Source of the DNA: Betaproteobacteria bacterium
Lineage (GTDB): Bacteria > Pseudomonadota > Gammaproteobacteria > Burkholderiales > Casimicrobiaceae
Reading direction: 5' to 3'
DNA length: 64,000 bases
NCBI GenBank assembly: GCA_016192065.1
Contig: JACPUX010000002.1
Span: forward strand, 1-64,000
Shown here: positions 35,339-43,749 of the stretch, piece by piece
How positions within the stretch are numbered: position 1 is the stretch's first letter
Layout: each line of letters starts with the position of its first letter
Translations under genes and position numbers: made by a program
Notes under the pieces: generated by a model
Seen by the model: the letters and a program-made list of their open reading frames with translations, nothing else
What the model was told of the DNA's origin: nothing
Databases searched by the model: none

Positions 35339-36994
35339 TCAGCCCCAGCGAAACCGCACTTCTATGCGGCTTCCTGAAAAGCGTATCGCCAAGCACTGAC
35401 TCGCCACGGATCGTCCGAATTGCGGATGCCAGGTGTCCGCCTCGATGCTGGCGCTGCCGCCCAGGCAAGACCAGTAGATCGTGCGCCCGTCGAGCAGTTG
35501 AATGGTGCTCTCGGGGGTGATCTTGGCGTCGGGATGCAAATGAAAGCGTGCCACCGCCGCGTTGGCAAGGCCGGTGAGATCGTCGACCACCTCAAGACAC
35601 TCCGCACCCAACTGCCAAGCACGCCGATGCACCACTTTGCCGGGCAGCCGCAAATAGCCGTCGTGCGCACCGCCCGCGCACAAGCGGTTGGCCGTGCCCA
35701 CCACCGAAACCTTGAGCGGGCGCGCCCGCCGCGCCACCCGAAAGCCGGCCCACACTTCGGAGGAATTTTCGCCGTCCACCTCCACCGTGTTGTGCGCCGC
35801 GGTGCCGCGCTGCCGTTGCCGCTCCGGCCCGGGCTCATAGGTGGATGTACCGCCGTTGACGAACACGCGCTGCCCGCCGAGCGAAAACTCAAAGCTCAAA
35901 GTGTCGGCATGCGCGTGGCCGGGCAAATAGTCCGGCCCCACCGGTGCGAGGTCCGCCAGCACCAGCGCCTCCCCGCATTGCAGCCGCAAGTAGCCCGAAG
36001 CCGAGAGCTTGGTAACCCCATCGATCGCCGGCTCTTCCCAAGGCAGCGCCAAGGCCAAGGCATACTTGCGCAAGGCTTCATACGGGGGGGCGATGCCGAT
36101 GGCCGCATCATTGAAGAAAGCAATTTCGCCGTCCGGATGCGACATGACGCGCAGCCAATGCAACATCTTCACCGCCTTGGTTTTCCAGTCCAGCACTTCG
36201 CTTTCTTCGTAAAGTTTGGGGTACACCTGCGCCAACTGAATGAGATCGAGCAAGTCTTCCAGCACGATGGCGTGATACATCGGGCTGCGCTCGAAGTGGC
36301 CGCCATCCTCCAGCACTTGCTCGCGCAATTGCTCGCGCACGATCTCGCAACCCTGGCGTCGCCATGCCGCGGCTTCCGTGCCCTCGAAATAGCTGCCGGC
36401 GAAGACCAAGGCTTTGCCATTGGCCCACAGATGGTTACCGAGCAAGTGCAGTTCCAGCCGCTGCGTGAGCCAGCGCGCCTGCACCGCCAGGCTGAGCATG
36501 GCCTCATCGTCGAGCACGTTTTCCGACAAGGCCCACTTGACCCAATTGACGATACGCAGCGAGACCGGATAGGGCTCCCAGCCGCTGCCCTGCGCCGGAG
36601 GATTCTCGCCAATCCAGCGCTGAATGTGCTCACGGTGCCAGGCACGGCGCAAGTTGGCGTCGCTGGCCACCAAGTCGTCGAAATAGTGCAGGTTGTAACG
36701 CCACAGCTTGGGCCAATCGGGCCGATCCCAATCTTCCGCCCACGCGATGCACCGCTCGACACCAAGGAAGCAAAAACGGTCCGCCCCCGTCATCGAGGCC
36801 GTGCGGGCGCAGGGCACCCAGCTCGCCCAATTGCGCCGTCGCTCGCCGGCCGGCGCCACGATCACTCGCGGCCGATGCAATTTTGCCCAGGCGCGGCCGT
36901 AGAACTGCACCGGCTTGAGGTGCCGCAGCGTGTGCCAATAGCGCGCCACGGTTTGTGGCAGCTTGGCTTCCGCAGGTGAAATCCGTTCTCCCAT
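35339..36994 (-). CDS. Heparinase II/III-family polysaccharide lyase-like protein
   Basis: A 551-residue protein with the N-terminal alpha/alpha toroid (YWHTLRHLKPVQFYGRAW, then HYFDDLVASDANLRRAWH) and a C-terminal beta-sandwich of the heparinase II/III family (GHAHADTLSFEFSLGGQRVFVNGGTSTYEPG; given in parts as GHAHADTLSFEFSL and FVNGGTSTYEPG; then TAAHNTVEVDGENSSEVW). Conserved His and Tyr residues of lyases occur in these motifs. It probably cleaves an acidic polysaccharide or edits it during export, as AlgL does for alginate. No signal peptide is visible, so location is open. Pairing with the Sel1 gene suggests a shared role. Confidence 0.8.
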   Translation of the reverse strand: MGERISPAEAKLPQTVARYWHTLRHLKPVQFYGRAWAKLHRPRVIVAPAGERRRNWASWVPCARTASMTGADRFCFLGVERCIAWAEDWDRPDWPKLWRYNLHYFDDLVASDANLRRAWHREHIQRWIGENPPAQGSGWEPYPVSLRIVNWVKWALSENVLDDEAMLSLAVQARWLTQRLELHLLGNHLWANGKALVFAGSYFEGTEAAAWRRQGCEIVREQLREQVLEDGGHFERSPMYHAIVLEDLLDLIQLAQVYPKLYEESEVLDWKTKAVKMLHWLRVMSHPDGEIAFFNDAAIGIAPPYEALRKYALALALPWEEPAIDGVTKLSASGYLRLQCGEALVLADLAPVGPDYLPGHAHADTLSFEFSLGGQRVFVNGGTSTYEPGPERQRQRGTAAHNTVEVDGENSSEVWAGFRVARRARPLKVSVVGTANRLCAGGAHDGYLRLPGKVVHRRAWQLGAECLEVVDDLTGLANAAVARFHLHPDAKITPESTIQLLDGRTIYWSCLGGSASIEADTWHPQFGRSVASQCLAIRFSGSRIEVRFRWG

Positions 36995-37193
36995 CTGTTG
37001 TCTCCCTGGTCAGACCGCCATCGCTTGAGGCCCAGAGGCTGCCTCCATTCGCCCTGCCTACCCCAGCAGAGCCCTGCGCAAACGCCCGCAAGCAGCGCCA
37101 AGAACGAAGAATGCCACAGCGAGGGCCGGGCGCACCAGATGTTCCCGAGGTGGGGGGGGCGGCAGGGCACGGGCGCGCTTGGGGGGAGGATGC

Positions 37194-37217
37194 CTAGAAG
37201 CGCCGGAAGGCGCGAGG
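37194..37217 (+). repeat. REP-like palindrome a
   Basis: CTAGAAGCGCCGGAAGGCGCGAGG contains stem GCGCC-GGAA-GGCGC (37200-37213). It matches the element at 40429-40451 almost exactly. With element b (37263-37285) in the opposite orientation it makes a BIME-like pair in the 36995-37329 gap, which is otherwise G-rich and without genes. Confidence 0.65.
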
Positions 37218-37262
37218 GGTTTGCGGTCAACCAAAAAACTGTGAGGCATTGGCGAACAGCTT

Positions 37263-37285
37263 TTCGCGGCTTCCGCCGTTCCAAC
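37263..37285 (-). repeat. REP-like palindrome b
   Basis: Reverse-oriented copy; the hairpin is CGGC-TTCC-GCCG (37267-37278). On the minus strand it reads TTGGAACGGCGGAAGCCGCGAA, resembling the GTAG(G/A)AGCGG...CCGCGAA form of gammaproteobacterial REPs. Confidence 0.55.
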
Positions 37286-37329
37286 AGAAACCTTGCGGGC
37301 ACGCATCATCGCGGTGGGGCAACCGTACG

Positions 37330-38508
37330 TTAGAGCGGTTGCCAATCCGGCGCCGCCAAACAAGCCGCAGGCACCGCGGTGATGCCTTCGGCCATCGGCG
37401 CGGGCTTGCCCGCACCATGACACACCACATACAAGTGCTCCAGTTCGAGCGCCTCGCGGCAGGAGCGCATTGAAGGTGTCACCCGCGGAGACTGCGTCAG
37501 CTTGAACTCGAAACCCACCCGTCGACCATTGCGAACGATCAACAAGTCGAGTTCCGCGCCGGTGTGCACGCTCCAGAAGAATGCCTCGCCCCGCTGCGCG
37601 CCGGTGCGGCGAATCACCTCATGCAACATGAAGCCCTCCCAAGACGCTCCGCACTTCGGATGCGCCAGCAAATCCGCCAGAGTATCGATGCCCATCAGGC
37701 TATGCACGATGCCCGAATCCGCCAGATACACCTTGGGCGCCTTCACCTCGCGTTTGCCAAGGTTGGCGTGCCAGGGCGGCAGGCGAAAGGCCATGAAAGT
37801 GCCCTCCAAAATGTCGAGATACCGCGTTACCGTTTTGCCGGTGACCCCCATCGCGCGCGCCAACTCGTTGCCGTTCCAGGTTTGCCCGTGATAGTGCGCG
37901 AGCATGGTCCAGAAACGGCGCAAGGTGATTGCGGGCAGGTTGACGCCCAATTGCGGCACATCGCGTTCGAGGTAGGTGCGAATGAACGCACTCCTCCAAT
38001 CGCGGCTGCCTCGCAGGCTTGGCGCAAGAAAGGCGCGCGGGAATCCACCCCTTAACCAGCGCGCGTCCAAGTAGTTGTCTCGCCCCCGCGCGGGCGCAAT
38101 CTCGTCCAGCGCCAAGCCATCGAGTTCGTGGAAAAACACGCGACCGGCGAGCGATTCGGAAGTATGGCGCATGAGTTCCGGGGCCGCACTGCCGAGCAAC
38201 AAGAAGCGTGCCGGCCGCTGCGGGCGGTCCGCCAGAACGCGAAGCAGCGGAAAGAGATCCGGCCGCGCCTGAATTTCATCGAGAACGATCAGCCCCTTCA
38301 AGGCCTTCAAGACGAAGGCAGCGTCAGTCAAGCGCGCCTGGTCGTCCGGGTCTTCCAAATCGAAACGATGGACCGCCTTCGGCCACTTCGCCGCCACTTG
38401 CGCGGCGAGTGTCGTCTTGCCAACTTGCCGTGGCCCAAGCAAAGCGACGACCGGAAATTCGGTCAGCGCTTTGCGGAGACGAAGAATAGGCCTTGGGCGA
38501 GGAATCAT
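37330..38508 (-). CDS. AAA+ ATPase with DUF4143 domain
   Basis: A 392-residue protein with Walker A in VVALLGPRQVGKTTLAAQVA (about residue 20), Walker B LKGLIVLDEIQARPD (about residue 75), a sensor region FLLLGSAAPELMR, and a C-terminal DUF4143 (PD-(D/E)xK-like fold) with ELDLLIVRNGRRVGFEFKL. Such ATPases are common as orphan or mobile genes; function is unknown, with hints of restriction or toxin-like roles. The nuclease-like E-x-K (EFKLT) is present. It is divergent from hipBA and flanked by REP-like repeats, which suggests an acquired patch. Confidence 0.85.
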   Translation of the reverse strand: MIPRPRPILRLRKALTEFPVVALLGPRQVGKTTLAAQVAAKWPKAVHRFDLEDPDDQARLTDAAFVLKALKGLIVLDEIQARPDLFPLLRVLADRPQRPARFLLLGSAAPELMRHTSESLAGRVFFHELDGLALDEIAPARGRDNYLDARWLRGGFPRAFLAPSLRGSRDWRSAFIRTYLERDVPQLGVNLPAITLRRFWTMLAHYHGQTWNGNELARAMGVTGKTVTRYLDILEGTFMAFRLPPWHANLGKREVKAPKVYLADSGIVHSLMGIDTLADLLAHPKCGASWEGFMLHEVIRRTGAQRGEAFFWSVHTGAELDLLIVRNGRRVGFEFKLTQSPRVTPSMRSCREALELEHLYVVCHGAGKPAPMAEGITAVPAACLAAPDWQPL

Positions 38509-38666
38509 GATTCACATCATATACCATGAAATTCGGGAGTGTTACTCCACTTTTTCCTGGTGTGAATTGCGCGCTCATGGCGGATTGTTCGCGGCCCTGA
38601 GTCGCGGCGTCCGGGAGACGAGTCGTATGGTGACGGTTGAAACGGAGCGCGTTTTCGAACGGCCTC

Positions 38667-38689
38667 TTCGCGGCTGCCGCCGCTTCTAC
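38667..38689 (-). repeat. REP-like palindrome c
   Basis: Hairpin GCGGC-TGCC-GCCGC (38670-38683). On the minus strand it reads GTAGAAGCGGCGGCAGCCGCGAA, the clearest REP match in the window. It lies between the ATPase and hipB, just upstream of the HipB operator. Confidence 0.65.
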
Positions 38690-38698
38690 AAAATCGCC

Positions 38699-38749
38699 AA
38701 TATGCGCGTTCCGGCATATATTGACATAATTCGTTAGCGCGCATATTCT
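38699..38749 (+). promoter_or_regulatory. hipBA promoter with HipB-type operator
   Basis: -35 TTGACA (38721-38726), 17 bases, -10 TATTCT (38744-38749). Just upstream, TATGC-N8-GCATA (38701-38718) has the TATCC-N8-GGATA architecture of E. coli HipB operators with one base changed per half site. In addition, AATATGCGCG (38699-38708) and CGCGCATATT (38738-38747) form a perfect 10-nt inverted repeat that spans the promoter; its right arm overlaps the -10 box. This fits autorepression by HipB. Confidence 0.7.
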
Positions 38750-38783
38750 TGTGGTATTGCTTATTCGTTCTACCTCTCCTTTC

Positions 38784-39053
38784 ATGAACACGCCGATCAC
38801 CACCACTGGACAACTGGCGCCGCTGTTGCAGCATTTGCGCAAGAGCCAGGGTTTGTCGCAGGCCGCGCTGGGGGAAAAAATTGGGCTATCGCAGGAGCGG
38901 ATTTCGCGCATCGAGCGGTTTCCCGAAGAGGTCTCCCTCAACCAGCTCCTGACGGTACTGATGGCACTCGGTGCCGAGCTTCAGGTAGCTCCGCGTCGCA
39001 CGCCCCCACGCAAGCCCGCGACCCGTGGCAAGGCCTTGCGGGAGGCGTGGTAG
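38784..39053 (+). CDS. hipB: HipB-like antitoxin, Xre-family regulator
   Basis: An 89-residue HTH-Xre protein: LAPLLQHLRKSQGLSQAALGEKIGLSQERISRIE is the helix-turn-helix (its core is SQAALGEKIGLSQERISRIE). HipB represses its operon and neutralises HipA. The basic tail (RRTPPRKPATRGKALREAW) is longer than that of E. coli HipB. ATG 38784 was chosen over GTG 38751; the leader of about 28 bases has no Shine-Dalgarno, which may keep levels low. The stop overlaps the hipA start (TAGTG). Confidence 0.85.
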   Translation: MNTPITTTGQLAPLLQHLRKSQGLSQAALGEKIGLSQERISRIERFPEEVSLNQLLTVLMALGAELQVAPRRTPPRKPATRGKALREAW

Positions 39054-40384
39054 TGGCGGGTCGGCCGTCGCATTCCCAAGCGCTCGATGTTTGGATGAAC
39101 GGCGAGCGGGTCGGTACCTGGTCCGTGTCGCCGCGCGAGGGTCACAGTTTTGCTTACACCGAGGCGTGGCTCGCCAACCCGCAGCGGCGCCCGATCTCGC
39201 TCTCACTTCCCCTCGCGCGCGAAACACGCCCATTCCGCGGCGACATCGTCGAAGCCTGGTTCGACAACCTGCTGCCGGACAGCCGCGATATTCGCGCCCG
39301 CATTGCGCGCCGCCACGGCGTGAGCCCCAGCCATGCCTTCCAGCTGCTCGAGGCCATCGGGCGAGACTGCGTGGGTGCCGTGCAGCTTCTACCGGCCGCC
39401 TCGCCAAGACCGCAAGTGCGCCGCATCGAGGCACGGCCGCTCACCACTGCCGCAATCGTGAACCTACTGAACCGGACATTGAGCCCGGCCTCGCCGGAAG
39501 TGAGCGACGTGAACGAGTTGCGCATTTCACTCGCCGGCGCGCAGGAGAAAACGGCGCTGCTGCGGCTCGACCATCGTTGGCAACTTCCCTTGGGCGCCAC
39601 ACCCACGACCCACATTCTCAAACTGCCGCTGGGTCGGGTAGGCGCCGTACAGGCAGATTTTTCCAGCTCGGTGGAAAACGAATGGCTGTGCAGCCGCGTG
39701 CTCCACGCCTTCGGCCTGCCGGCAGCAAAATGCTGGATCGAAAACTTCGGGCCGCACAAGGTGCTCGTGGTCGAGCGCTTTGACCGCCGCCGCTTCCCAG
39801 GCTGGTGGGCGAGGCTTCCCCAGGAAGATTTTTGTCAGGCGCTGGGTGTTTCGCCTCAACGCAAATACGAGAGCCACGGCGGGCCGGGAATCGACTCCAT
39901 TCTCGACCTGCTGCGCGGCAGTCAGGAGGCCGAAGCCGACCGCGAGCGGTTTCTCAGAACGCAGCTCATCTTCTGGCTGCTGGCTGCGCCGGACGGGCAT
40001 GCCAAAAACTTCAGCATTCTTCTGGAACCCGAAGGGCGCTTTCGCCTCACGCCGCTCTACGACGTCATGTCGGCATGGCCCGTCACCGGCTCCGGGCCGA
40101 GTCTATTCGATCGCAAAAAGCTAAAACTCGCCATGGCGGTGCGGGGCAAAAACAAACACGACCTCATCGATCGCATTCAGAGACGCCACTGGAACGAGAC
40201 CGCCAAACGCAACGCCATGGGCCGGAATTTCGAGCACGTCATCCAGGACGTGCTGGCCAAAGTGCCCGCAGTGCTCGCCACTATTGCCGCCGAGTTGCCT
40301 CCCGGCTTTCCGACCAGAGTCAGCACGTCCATTTTGAAGGGAATTGAGGCGCAAGCGACATGCCTCGCCGCCATGCCGGCGTAA
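39053..40384 (+). CDS. hipA: HipA-like serine/threonine-kinase toxin
   Basis: A 443-residue HipA-fold kinase. HipA of E. coli phosphorylates glutamyl-tRNA synthetase and causes growth arrest and persistence. Visible: the N-terminal couple domain (LDVWMNGERVGTW), the Gly-rich/activation segment ISLAGAQEKTALL (about residue 158), VVERFDRR, and the catalytic loop WLLAAPDGHAKNFSILL (about residue 310) with metal-binding Asp in LTPLYDVMSAWP. GTG 39053 has GGGAGG at a good distance; GTG 39047 lies too close to it. Target tRNA synthetase is not predictable. Confidence 0.9.
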   Translation: MAGRPSHSQALDVWMNGERVGTWSVSPREGHSFAYTEAWLANPQRRPISLSLPLARETRPFRGDIVEAWFDNLLPDSRDIRARIARRHGVSPSHAFQLLEAIGRDCVGAVQLLPAASPRPQVRRIEARPLTTAAIVNLLNRTLSPASPEVSDVNELRISLAGAQEKTALLRLDHRWQLPLGATPTTHILKLPLGRVGAVQADFSSSVENEWLCSRVLHAFGLPAAKCWIENFGPHKVLVVERFDRRRFPGWWARLPQEDFCQALGVSPQRKYESHGGPGIDSILDLLRGSQEAEADRERFLRTQLIFWLLAAPDGHAKNFSILLEPEGRFRLTPLYDVMSAWPVTGSGPSLFDRKKLKLAMAVRGKNKHDLIDRIQRRHWNETAKRNAMGRNFEHVIQDVLAKVPAVLATIAAELPPGFPTRVSTSILKGIEAQATCLAAMPA

Positions 40385-40428
40385 GCCATTGTCATCGGCC
40401 GAATCGATGTCGCCCGCCCGCTGCCATT

Positions 40429-40451
40429 GTAGAAGCGCCGGAAGGCGCGAG
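40429..40451 (+). repeat. REP-like palindrome d
   Basis: GTAGAAGCGCCGGAAGGCGCGAG, nearly identical to element a (37194-37217). It is downstream of hipA in the 40385-40625 gap; no gene or terminator is visible there. Confidence 0.65.
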
Positions 40452-40625
40452 CTCTTTGCCCTATCGCGAGCAACCTCCAAACCCACCGGCGTTGCTGAAA
40501 TCCATTTCAGTTCAGCTTGCGCTGGTTCCCGCGCCGATCGGAGATCGGCTGGCGCCGATTTGGCGACCCAACTTGACCCGCCTCCGGAAGACAATGGCTA
40601 GCTTCCAATTGTGAACTCCGCGCAC

Positions 40626-41750
40626 CTACCGCCGCGCAATAATCTCGCCAATTGCTTGAAGATATTTTTCGATCACAACCCGTTCATCGAACTCGCGCTC
40701 CATCTTCTCGCGCCCCCGCAGCCCCATCTGGGCACGGTTCTCGGCCGAAAGCGCGATCATCCTCTCCATCGTTACCGCAAGGTCCGCGGCGTCTCTCGCG
40801 CGGCAAAGGTATCCCGTCAATCCGTCATCCACGGCATCTCTGCAGCCCACGGCATCGGTGGTGATGATTGGCCGCCCCATCGCAGCCGCTTCGAGCAATG
40901 TACGCGGCACACCTTCTCGGTAGGATGGAAGAACCACGCAGTCCGCTTCGGCTATGTGCGGACGCACATCATCCGCGGTACCGAGATACTGCACCACACC
41001 CTCTGCCACCCATTCATATACCCGTTCACGAGGAATAGCGGCGGGGTTCTGCACGTCTAAAAATCCAAGCAAACCAAACTGCGCGTTCGGATGGCGCTGC
41101 CGAACCAAGCGGGCCGCTTCGACATATTCTCCCACGCCTTTGTCCCAAAGCATGCGCGCGATCAGCAGAAAGCGCACATCTGGTTGCTGCGAAGCAGGTA
41201 GTGGCGCCAACGCAAACTGACCCAGATCAACGCCGGAGCCGGGCAAGCGATCAGTTACTGAGGGAGAGACCAGCCCACTCTCGACAAACATTTGCCGATC
41301 ATCTTCGTTCTGGAAGAATACCTTTGACGAGCGCAGGAGCGCAGCACGATACAACATTTTCACCAATCGCGTGAGGAAGCTCGGCTTGATAAATACGGCA
41401 CCAAGTCCGGCTATATTGTTGATAACTGGAATGCCCAGAGCGTGTGCTGCTAACGAACCGTAGACGTTTGGCTTGACCGTGTAGCCGAGGAAAACATGAG
41501 GCCTCTCGCGGCGAAGCAAACACCAGAACCGCCAGAGCAGCTGCATATCGCGTGTTGGGCTGGTTCCCTTGTTCTCCATCGCTAACGGAAGGTAGGAACA
41601 ACCGAGCTCGGCGAGCCGCGTGACATGTTCATCGAATGGTGCGACAGCAAGCACTTCGTACCCGGCCTCCATCATGCAGCGAATGAGGCCTGCCCGAAAA
41701 TTTACCAGGTTCCATGTGGCATTGAGAGCGATCAGGACCTTTGGTTTCAA
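40626..41750 (-). CDS. GT4 glycosyltransferase
   Basis: A 374-residue GT-B enzyme (glycosyl transferases group 1). The N-terminal acceptor domain starts MKPKVLIALNATWN; the donor-binding domain has the E-x7-E type motif EGVPRTLLEAAAMGRPIITT (about residue 285) and a PGSGVDLGQF loop. The start is TTG at 41750: TTGA overlaps the asnB stop and a GAGGAG ribosome site lies about 8 bases upstream. Longer starts would be inside asnB. As the last gene of the reverse cluster it probably adds one sugar of the repeat unit, resembling PglA/WbpT-type transferases; donor unknown. Confidence 0.85.
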   Translation of the reverse strand: MKPKVLIALNATWNLVNFRAGLIRCMMEAGYEVLAVAPFDEHVTRLAELGCSYLPLAMENKGTSPTRDMQLLWRFWCLLRRERPHVFLGYTVKPNVYGSLAAHALGIPVINNIAGLGAVFIKPSFLTRLVKMLYRAALLRSSKVFFQNEDDRQMFVESGLVSPSVTDRLPGSGVDLGQFALAPLPASQQPDVRFLLIARMLWDKGVGEYVEAARLVRQRHPNAQFGLLGFLDVQNPAAIPRERVYEWVAEGVVQYLGTADDVRPHIAEADCVVLPSYREGVPRTLLEAAAMGRPIITTDAVGCRDAVDDGLTGYLCRARDAADLAVTMERMIALSAENRAQMGLRGREKMEREFDERVVIEKYLQAIGEIIARR

Positions 41751-43699
41751 TGAGCACGCTCCTCTTCTAACCACATTTGAAACATTAGGACATTCCAAAG
41801 GGGAGTTTGCCAGTTGCGCTTCCCACTCAAATGCTCGGCCCATTTCTTTTGGATCGGCGCGGGGTTAAAGAAGCCCTCCCGGCGCAGGCGCGATTCGTCA
41901 AGTTGGTTGTCCGCCCACTGCCGCAACGCCCCACGCAACCACTGGTCGATGGGCACGGCAAAGCCCACCTTCGGGCGTTCGACGAGTTCTCTTGGGACGT
42001 GGCGATACAGCACTTGGCGCAGCGCCCATTTCGTTTGGCCTTCGCGCAGCTTGTATGTTAACGGGAGCCGCCACGCAAATTCGACGACTCGGTGATCAAG
42101 CAACGGCACTCGGGTCTCGAGTGATACACCCATTGCAGCGCGATCAACTTTACAAAGGATGTCGTCAGGCAAGTAGGTGAGCAAATCGAGCATCATCATG
42201 TGTTCGATGATACTGAGATGGCCAAGCGCAGACGCCTGGCCCCCTAGCAAAGTCGGTAGCTCGCTAGCACCTAGAACTACTTTGGAGGGATCCAACCAAG
42301 CGGACACCAGTCCTAGGTACAAATCTGTCACCGATTTGCTAGTCATGACCGCCGCACCTTTATGCAGTTTGTCCCCTATATTCGCCCAATCGCCGAACGC
42401 GCGCAGGGTAGGCCTTAGGCCGTCAGCGATTCGATTCCATCTGTTGGGTGAAATGCTAGTGATGGCATTGGCTAGCCAATGTCGAATTGGCCGTGGAAGA
42501 AGTGACAACTTCGCCCAGGTGCGCGAAGTAATTTGATATCGGTTATAGCCAGCAAACAATTCATCACCGCCGTCTCCCGACAGTGACACCGTGACATGCT
42601 GCCTTGCCAGCTGAGAGACCAGAAACGTCGGGATCTGTGAAGAATCGGAAAAAGGTTCGTCATACAGAGCAGGCAAACATGGAATTACCCGGAGGCATTC
42701 AGCAGGCGTAACGTATAAGTCTGTGTGTATTGTCCCCAGGTGTCGGGCCACTGACCTGGCAAATGCTGCTTCGTCACATTGTTGCTCATGAAAGCCGATC
42801 GAAAAAGTACGTATTGGTTGACTGGACTGTGCCTGCATTAAGGCAACAACAGTTGAGGAGTCGATACCGCCAGAGAGAAAAGCACCAAGAGGAACATCAG
42901 CCATCATCTGCTGCTCGATGGTACCGCTGAGCAAGGTTTCGAGAGCATCCACGGCAGCTGTTGCCGAACCAGTAAAAGGCTCGGCTTTCCCCGCGTGGCA
43001 GGCATCTATTGCGGACCAATAGGTCCTCATTTGTGGGTCGCGCTTTCGACGCGAAACTTCTACCCATGTGCCGGGGAGAAGCTTTTGAATACCTTGGTAG
43101 ATCGAATATGGCGCTGGCACATTGTTGTATCGCATGTATAGGCAGAGTGCATCGCGGTTGATGTCCGCCCGAAAACCCGGGTAAGCTCTCAGAGCCTTGA
43201 GTTCTGAACCGAATAGAAAGGCATCGCCCTGCCAGCCGTAATACAGCGGCTTTTCGCCCATTCTATCGCGTGCAAGGGTAAGAGTTTGAGTTTGCCTATC
43301 CCAAAGAGCAATGGCGAACATGCCGGTGCATCGTTGCAGTGTAGCTTCAATGCCCCAGACTTCAAAAGCAGCCAATAAGGTCTCGGTATCTGAATGCCCA
43401 CGCCACTCGATCGACGTATTGCTCTTGTGGAGTTCGAGACGCAGCTTATTGTGGTTGTATATTTCGCCATTGAAGACAATTACAAAGCGTTGGCCGGTCG
43501 AATGCATCGGCTGGTGACCAGCGGCCGATAATTCCACAATCGCGAGCCGGCGGTGCCCAAGTGCCAGCGTATGCTGGTCATCAACCCAAACACCGCCATC
43601 ATCAGGCCCTCGATGGTTGAGACTGTTGCTCATTCGTCGGACTGATTGTTCAAGTCCGCTACGTGGCGCTGCGAGTAGTGCGCCTGCAATTCCGCACAT
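41747..43699 (-). CDS. asnB: Asparagine synthase-like glutamine amidotransferase
   Basis: A 650-residue AsnB-family protein. The N-terminal class II glutaminase has Cys2 nucleophile (MCGIAGALLA) and FNGEIYNH; the synthetase domain has the PP-loop LSGGIDSSTVVALM (about residue 250). In O-antigen loci such as WbpS of Pseudomonas aeruginosa O6, this family amidates uronic acids. With Ugd, a TviB-like dehydrogenase and a uronate epimerase in the same locus, amidation of a uronate residue is more likely here than free asparagine synthesis. That is inference. The stop overlaps the TTG start of the next GT. Confidence 0.88.
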   Translation of the reverse strand: MCGIAGALLAAPRSGLEQSVRRMSNSLNHRGPDDGGVWVDDQHTLALGHRRLAIVELSAAGHQPMHSTGQRFVIVFNGEIYNHNKLRLELHKSNTSIEWRGHSDTETLLAAFEVWGIEATLQRCTGMFAIALWDRQTQTLTLARDRMGEKPLYYGWQGDAFLFGSELKALRAYPGFRADINRDALCLYMRYNNVPAPYSIYQGIQKLLPGTWVEVSRRKRDPQMRTYWSAIDACHAGKAEPFTGSATAAVDALETLLSGTIEQQMMADVPLGAFLSGGIDSSTVVALMQAQSSQPIRTFSIGFHEQQCDEAAFARSVARHLGTIHTDLYVTPAECLRVIPCLPALYDEPFSDSSQIPTFLVSQLARQHVTVSLSGDGGDELFAGYNRYQITSRTWAKLSLLPRPIRHWLANAITSISPNRWNRIADGLRPTLRAFGDWANIGDKLHKGAAVMTSKSVTDLYLGLVSAWLDPSKVVLGASELPTLLGGQASALGHLSIIEHMMMLDLLTYLPDDILCKVDRAAMGVSLETRVPLLDHRVVEFAWRLPLTYKLREGQTKWALRQVLYRHVPRELVERPKVGFAVPIDQWLRGALRQWADNQLDESRLRREGFFNPAPIQKKWAEHLSGKRNWQTPLWNVLMFQMWLEEERAH

Positions 43700-43749
43700 T
43701 GGGCTACTGTGGTCCTATCGGTTGCCAGAAACAGCTATGTATGAATTAG

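Noticed and set aside
35420..36979. Plus-strand open frame of 519 codons opposite the heparinase-like gene
   Set aside because: Shadow of the lyase-like gene; Gln/His/Arg-rich without motifs.
37141..37195. G-quadruplex candidate in the G-rich stretch upstream of the ATPase/heparinase gap
   Set aside because: G-runs are present but their context is a gene-free gap with no promoter feature; nothing supports function.
38509..38698. Small protein gene between the ATPase and hipB
   Set aside because: The only open frame crosses the REP element and the operator and has no ribosome site.
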